64,000 bases of DNA, from assembly GCA_035308905.1 (NCBI GenBank), contig DATGFS010000022.1, positions 124,001-188,000 of the forward strand, in the 5' to 3' direction. Below are positions 1-8,046 of the stretch, one piece after another. Position numbers and translations under genes: made by a program. The stretch's first letter is position 1. Every line of letters begins with the position of its first letter. The stretch is from a bacterium (GTDB taxonomy: Bacteria; Sysuimicrobiota; Sysuimicrobiia; Sysuimicrobiales; Segetimicrobiaceae). Below the pieces are notes generated by a model, which saw nothing but the letters and a program-made list of their open reading frames with translations, searched no databases and was not told where the DNA came from.

Positions 1-3
1 TAT

Positions 4-651
4 ATGGCGAAACGTGAGGCGGGTATGCGGCGTCCGGCGACCATGACAGCGCCGCCGGAATACGCGTTCGATTTCTCCGGCGGGCGGCTCTGCCTGGATT
101 TCGTCAATACCATCAGCGGCTCGCGGACGAAGGAGCACTTCAACACCTATCACGATCTGGTGTCGTGGGGCCGGCAAGGGGGCGTGCTCAGCGACCGCGA
201 GGCCCAGCACCTCGAGGACATGGCAACGCGTCAGCCCGACGAAGCGGCGCGCACCCTGGCCGTCGCGATATCCCTGCGGGAAGCGCTCTTCCGGATCTTC
301 ACCGGCGCCGCGGAGCGCCGCCCGCAGCGGCCGGAGGACATGGAGATTCTCAACACGGCGCTGTGCCGGGCGCTCTCACACGTACGGATTGACGTAAACG
401 AGGAGGGCTGCGTCCGGGCGTGGGCCGGCGACGCCGCGCCGGACCGGATGCTCTGGCCCGTGCTCCGATCGGCGATGGATGTCCTCACCTCCGAGGAGGA
501 GCGCGGCCGAATTCACAAATGCGAGAGCCCAACGTGCGCCTGGCTCTTCATGGATACGAGCCGCAACCACAGTCGCCGCTGGTGCGACATGAAGAGCTGC
601 GGCAACCGCGCGAAGGCGAAGCGCTACTACGAGCGCCACAAGCAGCAGTAG
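4..651 (+). CDS. CGNR zinc finger protein (ABATE-type regulator)
   Basis: Probable DNA-binding or stress-type regulator. The N-terminal 165 residues resemble the ABATE domain (FDFSGGRLCLDFVNT near residue 22). The C-terminus is a CGNR zinc finger with C173-x4-C178 and C194-x4-C199, ending in the signature SCGNRAKAKRYYERH. This two-part architecture is the usual one for the family, whose target genes are generally unknown. The start at position 4 is uncertain: in-frame ATGs at 25 and 43 also precede the domain, and upstream sequence is cut off by the window edge. A hairpin and a TauE-type permease gene follow. Confidence 0.85.
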   Translation: MAKREAGMRRPATMTAPPEYAFDFSGGRLCLDFVNTISGSRTKEHFNTYHDLVSWGRQGGVLSDREAQHLEDMATRQPDEAARTLAVAISLREALFRIFTGAAERRPQRPEDMEILNTALCRALSHVRIDVNEEGCVRAWAGDAAPDRMLWPVLRSAMDVLTSEEERGRIHKCESPTCAWLFMDTSRNHSRRWCDMKSCGNRAKAKRYYERHKQQ

Positions 652-685
652 CGTTGGGCGAGGAAACGGGCCTCCTGTCGCTCGA

Positions 686-706
686 GCGGCGGTCTTGATC
701 CGCCGC
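686..706 (+). other. Intercistronic hairpin
   Basis: A perfect 7-bp inverted repeat (GCGGCGG at 686-692, CCGCCGC at 700-706) with loop TCTTGAT lies between the CGNR gene and the permease gene. No U-tract follows, so it may be a weak attenuator, an RNA-stability element, or simply mask the ribosome-binding region of the next gene. Confidence 0.35.
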
Positions 707-714
707 CCGCCCCA

Positions 715-1440
715 GTGCTGATCACGATCTCGGTCATCGTCGGCCTCTCGGCGGCCGCGGCGGCGGTGACGGGCTTTGGCTTCAACCTCGTCAGCGTGCC
801 GCTGCTCACACTGGCCTACCCGCCGCGCTTCGTCGTCGTCTTGACGCTGCTGCTTGGGATCTGCGCGAGCGGCCTGCTGCTCCTGCGGCGCGAGATCCGC
901 CGGGAAGTCGAGTGGCGCGTGGTGCGGCCGCTCTTCCTGTCGAGCCTGGCCGGCATGCCGCTTGGGGTCGCGCTGCTGATGTGGGGCCCCGCGCGTCTGC
1001 TCAAGGCCGTGATCGCGGCGGTCACCGCGGCCTTCGCGATCGTGATGCTGACGCGATTCCGTCCTCGTCTTTCCGGCGGGATGCTCGACACGATCGCCGT
1101 CGGATTCCTCAGCGGCATCCTGTCCACCAGCACCAGCCTGAACGGGCCGCCGGTCGCGCTCTACTTGATGGCGCGCGGGCTCGCGAAGAACCGCTTTCGC
1201 GGCAACATGGTGGTCTACGTGTTTCTGGCCACCGTGACGAGCGTGGTGCTGCTCGCGGCGGGAGGCAGCATCACCGCGCAGACGCTGCTGCTCGCGGCGA
1301 AGGTGACCCCGGTGCTGATCGTCGGGTTCGTGGCCGGCGTGGCGGCCGTCCACGGACTCTCCGAGCGCCACTTCGAGGTCACCGTGCTCGGGTTTCTCGT
1401 GGTGGTGGGGCTGCTCGGCATCGCCTCGGCGCTGCGGTAG
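715..1440 (+). CDS. TauE/SafE-family membrane permease
   Basis: Predicted inner-membrane protein of 241 residues with about seven to eight hydrophobic segments. It shows the family's two-fold pattern: an early GFGFNLVSVPLL segment, and in the second half GILSTSTSLNGPPVALYLM, the typical NGPP motif. TauE/SafE proteins are proposed to export sulfite, sulfonates or other small organic anions. The substrate cannot be told from the sequence. The start is GTG at 715 with no clear Shine-Dalgarno sequence. Spacing from the CGNR gene is 63 bp, so co-transcription is possible. Confidence 0.85.
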   Translation: MLITISVIVGLSAAAAAVTGFGFNLVSVPLLTLAYPPRFVVVLTLLLGICASGLLLLRREIRREVEWRVVRPLFLSSLAGMPLGVALLMWGPARLLKAVIAAVTAAFAIVMLTRFRPRLSGGMLDTIAVGFLSGILSTSTSLNGPPVALYLMARGLAKNRFRGNMVVYVFLATVTSVVLLAAGGSITAQTLLLAAKVTPVLIVGFVAGVAAVHGLSERHFEVTVLGFLVVVGLLGIASALR

Positions 1441-1456
1441 CCGGTAGCCTCCGTGC

Positions 1457-1468
1457 TATAGTGGGAAC
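1457..1468 (+). promoter_or_regulatory. Candidate -10 element for leaderless rsmI
   Basis: TATAGT at 1457-1462 lies six bases before the GTG start of rsmI at 1469. Transcription would then begin at or next to the start codon, giving a leaderless message. No Shine-Dalgarno sequence is present, which agrees with this. No -35 match was seen. Confidence 0.4.
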
Positions 1469-2347
1469 GTGACGTCCGGCCCAGGGACGCTCTACGTCGT
1501 CGCAACCCCCATCGGCAACCTCGAAGATATTTCGCTCCGCGCGCTCCGCGTGCTCCGCGAAGCGACGCTGATCGCCGCGGAAGACACGCGCCGCACCCGC
1601 AAGCTGCTGACGCACCACGGGATCCGGGGGCGTCTCGTCAGCCTGCGCGAGCACAACGAACGGGCGCGCGCGCCGGTCCTCGTCCGCCGGCTCCTCGACG
1701 GCGGCTCGATCGCGCTCGTCTCGGACGCGGGAACGCCCGGGCTCAGCGACCCCGGCGCCACGCTCGTCCGGGCCGCCGCCGACGCGGGGGTGCCGGTCGT
1801 GCCGGTGCCGGGGGCGAGCGCGGTCCTCGCCGCGCTGGTCGCCTCGGGGCTGCCGGCCGAGCCGGCCACGTTCTTCGGATTTCCGCCGGCGCGGGACGCG
1901 GAGCGCCGCCGGGCATTCGAGGCGATGCGCGACCTGCCGCACACACTCGTCCTCTTCGAGGCCCCCCACCGGCTGCGCGAGACGCTCGACGATCTGCTGG
2001 CGGTCCTCGGCGACCGGCGGATCGCGGTGGCGCGGGAGCTCACCAAGGTGCATGAAGAGGTGTATCGGGCGACGCTCAGCGAAGCCGTCCGGAACTTTTC
2101 CGCTCACCCTCCGCGTGGGGAATTCACGCTCGTCATCGAAGGAACACGGTTGGGCGAAATCGGGACCGGCGACGCCGCGGCGGCGGTCGACGCGGCGCGC
2201 GAAGCGGCCCGCGAGGCGTTGACGCGGGCCGCGGCCGGCGGCTGCTCCCCGCGGGAGTCGGTTCGGCGCGCGGTGGAGGCGAGCGGCCTCCGACGCAACG
2301 AGGTGTACCGTCTGTGGCTCGCGATCAAGCGGGAGGCACGCCAATGA
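1469..2347 (+). CDS. rsmI: 16S rRNA (cytidine1402-2'-O)-methyltransferase RsmI
   Basis: SAM-dependent methylase that modifies the 2'-OH of C1402 in the ribosomal P site. The 292-residue protein has the family signature at the N-terminus (GTLYVVATPIGNLEDISLRA), AEDTRRTRKLLTHHGI, the SDAGTPGLSDPG loop and PVVPVPGASAVLAALVASGLP, all of the tetrapyrrole-methylase fold. The C-terminal helical part (EALTRAAAGG...) matches full-length RsmI. The start is GTG. The stop overlaps the next ATG by four bases (ATGA), so translation of the DapA fusion is probably coupled. Confidence 0.96.
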   Translation: MTSGPGTLYVVATPIGNLEDISLRALRVLREATLIAAEDTRRTRKLLTHHGIRGRLVSLREHNERARAPVLVRRLLDGGSIALVSDAGTPGLSDPGATLVRAAADAGVPVVPVPGASAVLAALVASGLPAEPATFFGFPPARDAERRRAFEAMRDLPHTLVLFEAPHRLRETLDDLLAVLGDRRIAVARELTKVHEEVYRATLSEAVRNFSAHPPRGEFTLVIEGTRLGEIGTGDAAAAVDAAREAAREALTRAAAGGCSPRESVRRAVEASGLRRNEVYRLWLAIKREARQ

Positions 2348-3531
2348 AGAACGTCCACACCGCCGGTGACGAGGTCGAAGCGCTGATGCTCCAGGGCGTC
2401 CTGGAGCAGGCCGGCATTCCGGTCGTGCTGCGCTCCCGGCAGATGCCGGGCTACGGCGCGGTGTTCGAGAAGGCCACGGGGGTCTGGGGGGATCTGCTCG
2501 TCCCGGACGAACGCGCCCCCGACGCCCGCGCCCTGATCCACGACTACCTCGCGGCGCAGCCGAAAGGCGCGTCCCGCGCCGCCGCCTCCCAGGGGCTCGC
2601 CGGCATCGTGGTGCCGATCCCGACGCTGTTCGACGAGCGGGGCCGGCTCGACGAGGCCGCCAACGTCCGCCACGTCGAGTGGCTGATCGGGCGCGGCGTG
2701 CACGGCCTGTTCCCCCTCGGCACGACCGGCGAGTTCACGTCGCTGTCGCGTGACGAGCGGCGGGCGATGGCCGAGCTCGTCGTCCGCGCGGCGCGCGGCC
2801 GGGTGCCGGTGCTGGTCGGCTGCGGCGCGCCGGGGACCGAGGAGGCCGTGGCGTACGCGGAACACGCGGAGGAGATCGGCGCCGCCGGGGTCGCCGTCGT
2901 TCTTCCTTATTATTGGGTCCCGCCGGACCGCTCGATCTACGAGCACTTCCGCCTCATCGCGATCGCGACGCGGCTGCCGGTCTATATCTACAACTTTCCG
3001 GGTCTCACCGGCCGCAACATCCCGCCGCGCCTGGTCCTCCGGCTGGCGCAGAACCACGCCAACATCGCGGGGATCAAGGACACGATCGACAGCATCGCGC
3101 ACATCCAGGAGCTGATCATGACCGTGCGCCCCGCGCGACCCGACTTCGTCGTGCTGTGCGGCATGGACTACCACCTCCTCAACACGCTGCTGCTCGGCGG
3201 CGACGGCGCCGTGCCCGGGACGGCGAACTTCAGCCCGGAGCCGCTCGTCGAGATCTATCAGGCGGCGACGGAGGGACGCCTCGCCGACGCGGCCGAACGC
3301 GCGCGGCGCCACCTCAACGTGATTCCGGCGTGGTTCGCGGCCGACGCGCCGGCGTTCGTCATCGTCAAGGAGGCCATGGTCATCGCCGGCCTGATCCCCC
3401 ACGCGACGGCGCGGCCGCCCGCCCTGCCGCTGACCGAGGATGAGCGGCGGGCGCTGCGGCGCGGCCTCGAAGCGGCCGGCGTCGGCGCGGGGCGGGCCAA
3501 AGACGCGGAAACGGGGGGCGCGTCCCGGTGA
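2344..3531 (+). CDS. DUF2007-DapA fusion (dihydrodipicolinate synthase family)
   Basis: Residues 1-75 form a DUF2007 domain (EVEALMLQGVLEQAGIPVVL...LLVPDE). Residues 88-395 form a class-I aldolase of the DapA/N-acetylneuraminate lyase family. Catalytic positions are present: T127-T128 in GTTGEFTSL, Y216 in IYNFPG, and Schiff-base K245 in IAGIKDT. Family members condense or cleave pyruvate with an aldehyde. Because the gene heads an aspartate-family operon, 4-hydroxy-tetrahydrodipicolinate synthase is a reasonable guess, but a keto-acid aldolase role is not excluded. The ATG at 2344 is chosen because it overlaps the rsmI stop. DUF2007 is usually a separate small protein, so the fusion is unusual. 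Confidence 0.85.
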   Translation: MKNVHTAGDEVEALMLQGVLEQAGIPVVLRSRQMPGYGAVFEKATGVWGDLLVPDERAPDARALIHDYLAAQPKGASRAAASQGLAGIVVPIPTLFDERGRLDEAANVRHVEWLIGRGVHGLFPLGTTGEFTSLSRDERRAMAELVVRAARGRVPVLVGCGAPGTEEAVAYAEHAEEIGAAGVAVVLPYYWVPPDRSIYEHFRLIAIATRLPVYIYNFPGLTGRNIPPRLVLRLAQNHANIAGIKDTIDSIAHIQELIMTVRPARPDFVVLCGMDYHLLNTLLLGGDGAVPGTANFSPEPLVEIYQAATEGRLADAAERARRHLNVIPAWFAADAPAFVIVKEAMVIAGLIPHATARPPALPLTEDERRALRRGLEAAGVGAGRAKDAETGGASR

Positions 3532-4832
3532 GCGGTCCGGCCCCGGATCGGCCCGTCTCGATCGGCCTGCTCGGCTGCGGCACCGTCGGGAGTGCGGTGG
3601 TGCGGCTTCTCCGGAAGAACGGCGCCGAAATCGCGCGGCAGACGGGCGCCGAGCTGCGGCTCTCCCGCGTCGCGGTGGCGCGGCCGGACCGGGCGCGCGA
3701 CCTCTCGTTCGAGCCCGGGGTGCTGACCGGCGACCCGGCCGCCGTGGTCGCGGATCCCGCGATCGACGTGGTCGTCGAGGTGGTCGGCGGGCTCGAGCCG
3801 GCGCGGACCCTCCTGCTCGACGCGATCGAGCACGGCAAGCACATCGTGACCGCGAACAAGCAGCTGATCGCCCGGCACGGGCCGGAGCTCTTCGCCGCGG
3901 CCGCGCGGGCCGGCGTCGATCTCCGGCTCGAGGCGAGCGTCGGCGCGGGCGTGCCCGTGATCCAGATGCTGAAGGAGTCGCTCGCGGCCAACCGCATCAC
4001 GGAGGTCGCGGGCATTCTGAACGGCACCACCAACTACATCCTCACGCGCATGGCGGAGGACGGGTCGGAGTTCGGCGACGCGCTCGCGGACGCGCAGCGG
4101 CGCGGCTTCGCGGAGGCCGACCCCACGGACGACGTGGAAGGCCACGACGCCGCGGCGAAGCTCGCCATTCTCGCGACGATCGCGTTTCACACCCCGATCC
4201 ACGCGGACCGGGTCTACCGCGAGGGCATCACCCGCGTCTCGGCGCAGGACATCCGGTACGCGGACGAACTGGGCTACGTGCTGAAGCTGCTCGCGATCGC
4301 GCGCGAGCACGACGGCCGCGTGGAGGCGCACGTCCACCCGGCGTTCCTCCCGCGCGCGCACCCGCTGGCCGCGATCCGCAACGAGTTGAACGCGGTCTTC
4401 GTGCGCGGCGACGCGGCGGGCGAGGTGATGATCGTCGGCCGCGGCGCCGGCGGCGATCCCACGGCGAGCGCCGTCGTGGCGGATCTCGTCGACGTGGCGC
4501 GCAGCCACCGGCGCGGCGGGCACGGGCGCGTCGGCTGGGACGGCCTCGAGGCGCGGCCGCTCCGCCCGATGGAAGAGGTCGAGACGCCGTTCTATCTGCT
4601 GATGCAGGTGACCGACCGGCCGGGCGTCTTCGCCCGGATCGCGACGATCTTCGGCGAGGAAGGCGTCAGCATCTCGGCGATCTCGCAGAAGAGCCGCGGC
4701 GCGGACGCCGACATCGTGATGATCACGCACACCGCGCGCGAGGGCCAGATGCGGCGGGTGCTCACGCGGATCGAGGCGCTCGACGTGGTCGGCACCGTCC
4801 GGAACGTCATCCGGGTGGTCGACGGTGAGTAG
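3528..4832 (+). CDS. hom: Homoserine dehydrogenase
   Basis: Reduces aspartate semialdehyde to homoserine with NAD(P)H. The 434-residue protein has an N-terminal Rossmann motif (GLLGCGTVGSAVV, residues 13-25), the central substrate domain (KHIVTANKQLIARHG, GILNGTTNYILTRM, EADPTDDVEGHDAAAKLAIL) and a C-terminal ACT domain (about 355-434, TPFYLLMQVTDRPGVFARIA) that usually senses threonine. The GTG start overlaps the previous stop (GTGA at 3528-3531). Its place before thrC, thrB and lysC fits a threonine biosynthesis operon. Confidence 0.97.
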   Translation: MSGPAPDRPVSIGLLGCGTVGSAVVRLLRKNGAEIARQTGAELRLSRVAVARPDRARDLSFEPGVLTGDPAAVVADPAIDVVVEVVGGLEPARTLLLDAIEHGKHIVTANKQLIARHGPELFAAAARAGVDLRLEASVGAGVPVIQMLKESLAANRITEVAGILNGTTNYILTRMAEDGSEFGDALADAQRRGFAEADPTDDVEGHDAAAKLAILATIAFHTPIHADRVYREGITRVSAQDIRYADELGYVLKLLAIAREHDGRVEAHVHPAFLPRAHPLAAIRNELNAVFVRGDAAGEVMIVGRGAGGDPTASAVVADLVDVARSHRRGGHGRVGWDGLEARPLRPMEEVETPFYLLMQVTDRPGVFARIATIFGEEGVSISAISQKSRGADADIVMITHTAREGQMRRVLTRIEALDVVGTVRNVIRVVDGE

Positions 4833-5901
4833 AACGGCCTGGCGCGGCGTGATCGAGGAGTACCGGCCATTCCTCCCGGTCTCGGACGGCACGCCGGTCG
4901 TGACGCTGCGCGAAGGCGACACGCCGCTGCTGCGCGCGGAGCGCCTCGAGCGCCACGTGCCCGGGGCGATCCTGTACCTCAAGAACGAAGGCGTCAACCC
5001 CACCGGCTCGTTCAAGGACCGCGGGATGACGCTCGCGATCTCGAAGGCGGTCGAGGAGGGCAGCCGCGGCGTCATCTGCGCGAGCACCGGCAACACGTCG
5101 GCGTCCGCGGCGGCCTACGCCTCGCGCGCCGGGATCGTCTGCTTCGTCGTCGTGCCGGCCGGCGGGATCGCGCTCGGCAAGGTCGTGCAGGCGCTCGCCC
5201 ACGGCGCGCGCCTCGTGCCGATCGAAGGGTCCTTCGACGAGGCGCTGCGATTAGTGCGCGAGGGCGCGCCGCGCTTCCGGCTCACGCTGGTCAACTCGGT
5301 GAATCCGTACCGGATCGAGGGCCAGAAGACCGGCGCCTTCGAGATCTGCGACGCGCTCGGGCGCGCCCCGGACGTGCTCGCGATCCCGGTCGGGAACGCC
5401 GGCAACATCACCGCGTACTGGCGCGGCTTCGTCCAGTACCACGCGCGCGATATCGTGACCTCCCGGCCGAAGATGTGGGGGTTCCAGGCGGCTGGAGCGG
5501 CGCCCCTCGTCCTGGGACATCCTGTCGATCGGCCGGAGACCGTCGCGTCCGCGATCAGGATCGGCCGGCCGGCCTCGTGGGACGGCGCCGTCGCCGCGGT
5601 CAAGGAATCCGGCGGCGCTTTCGAGGCCGTGAGCGACGAGGAGCTGCTCGCCGCGCGCACCCTGCTCGCGCAGGAGGAAGGCATCTTCGTCGAGCCGGCG
5701 TCCGCGGCGTCGGTCGCCGGCGTGCTCCGGCGGTCGCGCGAGGGCCGGCTGCGCGAAGGCACCTCGATCGCGTGCATCCTCACCGGCCACGGCCTCAAAG
5801 ATCCGGAGGCGGTGCTCCGCACGGAACGCCGGCCCGAACCGGTGCCGGCGACGATCGAGGCCATCGAGCGCGTCATCGGCGAGCCTGTGGGCGTCCGGTA
5901 G
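4825..5901 (+). CDS. thrC: Threonine synthase
   Basis: PLP enzyme converting O-phosphohomoserine to threonine, 358 residues, fold-type II. The PLP-binding lysine is K64 in NPTGSFKDRGM. The phosphate-binding glycine loop is IPVGNAGNIT, and STGNTSASAAAYASRAG is the conserved substrate-binding segment. Length and motifs match the short class of ThrC. The GTG start overlaps the end of hom by eight bases. A seven-base gap separates it from thrB. Confidence 0.96.
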   Translation: MSRTAWRGVIEEYRPFLPVSDGTPVVTLREGDTPLLRAERLERHVPGAILYLKNEGVNPTGSFKDRGMTLAISKAVEEGSRGVICASTGNTSASAAAYASRAGIVCFVVVPAGGIALGKVVQALAHGARLVPIEGSFDEALRLVREGAPRFRLTLVNSVNPYRIEGQKTGAFEICDALGRAPDVLAIPVGNAGNITAYWRGFVQYHARDIVTSRPKMWGFQAAGAAPLVLGHPVDRPETVASAIRIGRPASWDGAVAAVKESGGAFEAVSDEELLAARTLLAQEEGIFVEPASAASVAGVLRRSREGRLREGTSIACILTGHGLKDPEAVLRTERRPEPVPATIEAIERVIGEPVGVR

Positions 5902-5908
5902 GCGTCCG

Positions 5909-6804
<896 letters not shown>

Positions 6805-6808
<4 letters not shown>

Positions 6809-8019
6809 GCCTGATCGTCCAGAAGTTCGGGGGCAGTTCGGTCGCGACGCCCGATCTCATCAAGCACGTGGCCGGCCGGGTCGCGGCGACGCGCGAATCG
6901 GGGCACGACGTCGTCGTGGTCGTGTCGGCGCCCGGCGACACGACGGACAACCTGATCGGGCTGGCGGAGCAGATTACCACGAGCCCGGCCGACCGCGAGA
7001 TGGACATGCTGCTGTCGACCGGCGAACAGGTGTCGATCGCGCTCCTCGCGATGGCGCTGCACACGCGGGGCCACCGGGCGGTCTCGCTCACGGGCGCGCA
7101 GGCCCTGATTCGCACCGAGCCGGTGCACCTGCGGGCGCGGATCATGGGCGTCGACCGCAGCCGCCTCGACCGGGAATTGGGCGCGGGCCGGATCGTCATC
7201 GTCGCCGGCTTCCAAGGGATCACCGACGACGGCGAGATCACGACGCTCGGGCGCGGCGGGTCGGATACGACCGCGGTCGCCCTCGCCTCGGTGCTCGACG
7301 CGCGGATCTGCCAGATCTACACCGACGTCGAAGGGGTCTTCACCGCGGACCCGCGCGTCGTGCCCGAGGCGAAGAAGCTCGCGGAGATCTCCTACGATGA
7401 AATGTTAGAGATGGCCAGTTCAGGCGCGCTGGTGCTGCAGACCCGCGCCGCGGAGCTCGCCAAGCAGTACCGCGTGCCGCTGGAGGTGCGCAGCACGTTC
7501 GTCGACCGGGGGGGAACGGTGGTGACGGATCGGACAATCGAGGGACGGCGATTGGTAACCGCGGTCACGCACGACCGCAACGTGGCGAAGATCGCCGCGA
7601 CGGGAATTCAAGATCGCCCCGGCATCGCGCACACGCTGTTCCGGGCGATCGCGGACCGGCACGTCAACGTCAACCTGATCATTCAGAGCGTCCCGCAGGC
7701 GCAGGGCGCCGACATCTCCTTCACGGTCGCGCGCTCAGATATGGCGGCCGCGGTGGAGGCGGCCCGGTCGGTCGCCGGGGAGATCGGCGCGCGGGACATC
7801 ATCTCCGACGAAGGCGTCGCCATGGTCAGCATCGTGGGCGCCGGGATGATCACGAACCCCGGCGTCGCGGCGCAGATGTTCGGCGTGCTCGCGCGCAACG
7901 GCATCAACATCGAATTGATCGCGACGTCCGAGATCAAGGTCTCGTGTGTGGTCCGCGCCGACGAGGCGGAGAAGGCCGTACGGGTGCTGCACGCCGAGTT
8001 CAGGCTGGACGAAGACTGA
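6805..8019 (+). CDS. lysC: Aspartate kinase
   Basis: First step of the aspartate family: ATP-dependent phosphorylation of aspartate. The 404-residue protein has the KFGGSSVAT motif at residues 6-14, the substrate region TLGRGGSDTTAVALA, and two C-terminal ACT domains (about 262-404; ATGIQDRPGIAHTLF and VGAGMITNPGVAAQMF), giving feedback control by lysine and/or threonine. The GTG at 6805 is chosen because it overlaps the thrB stop and directly precedes LIVQKFGGSS; the open frame upstream is non-coding read-through. It is the last gene of the operon. Confidence 0.97.
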
Positions 8020-8038
8020 CGCGGCGCCCGGTGCCGCG
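8020..8038. terminator. Possible bidirectional terminator hairpin
   Basis: A 6-bp perfect stem (CGCGGC at 8020-8025, GCCGCG at 8033-8038) with a seven-base loop lies in the 27-bp space between the convergent lysC and HD-GYP genes. There is no T-run on either side, so it is at best a weak or Rho-assisted terminator. Confidence 0.35.
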
Positions 8039-8046
8039 GCGCGGGG

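Noticed and set aside
376-1371. Long minus-strand frames opposite high-GC genes (also at 2104-5096, 26097-29672, 37835-39304)
   Set aside because: Their Arg/His/Asp-rich, repetitive composition is typical of shadow frames in GC-rich codon-biased genes; the plus-strand genes have clear families.
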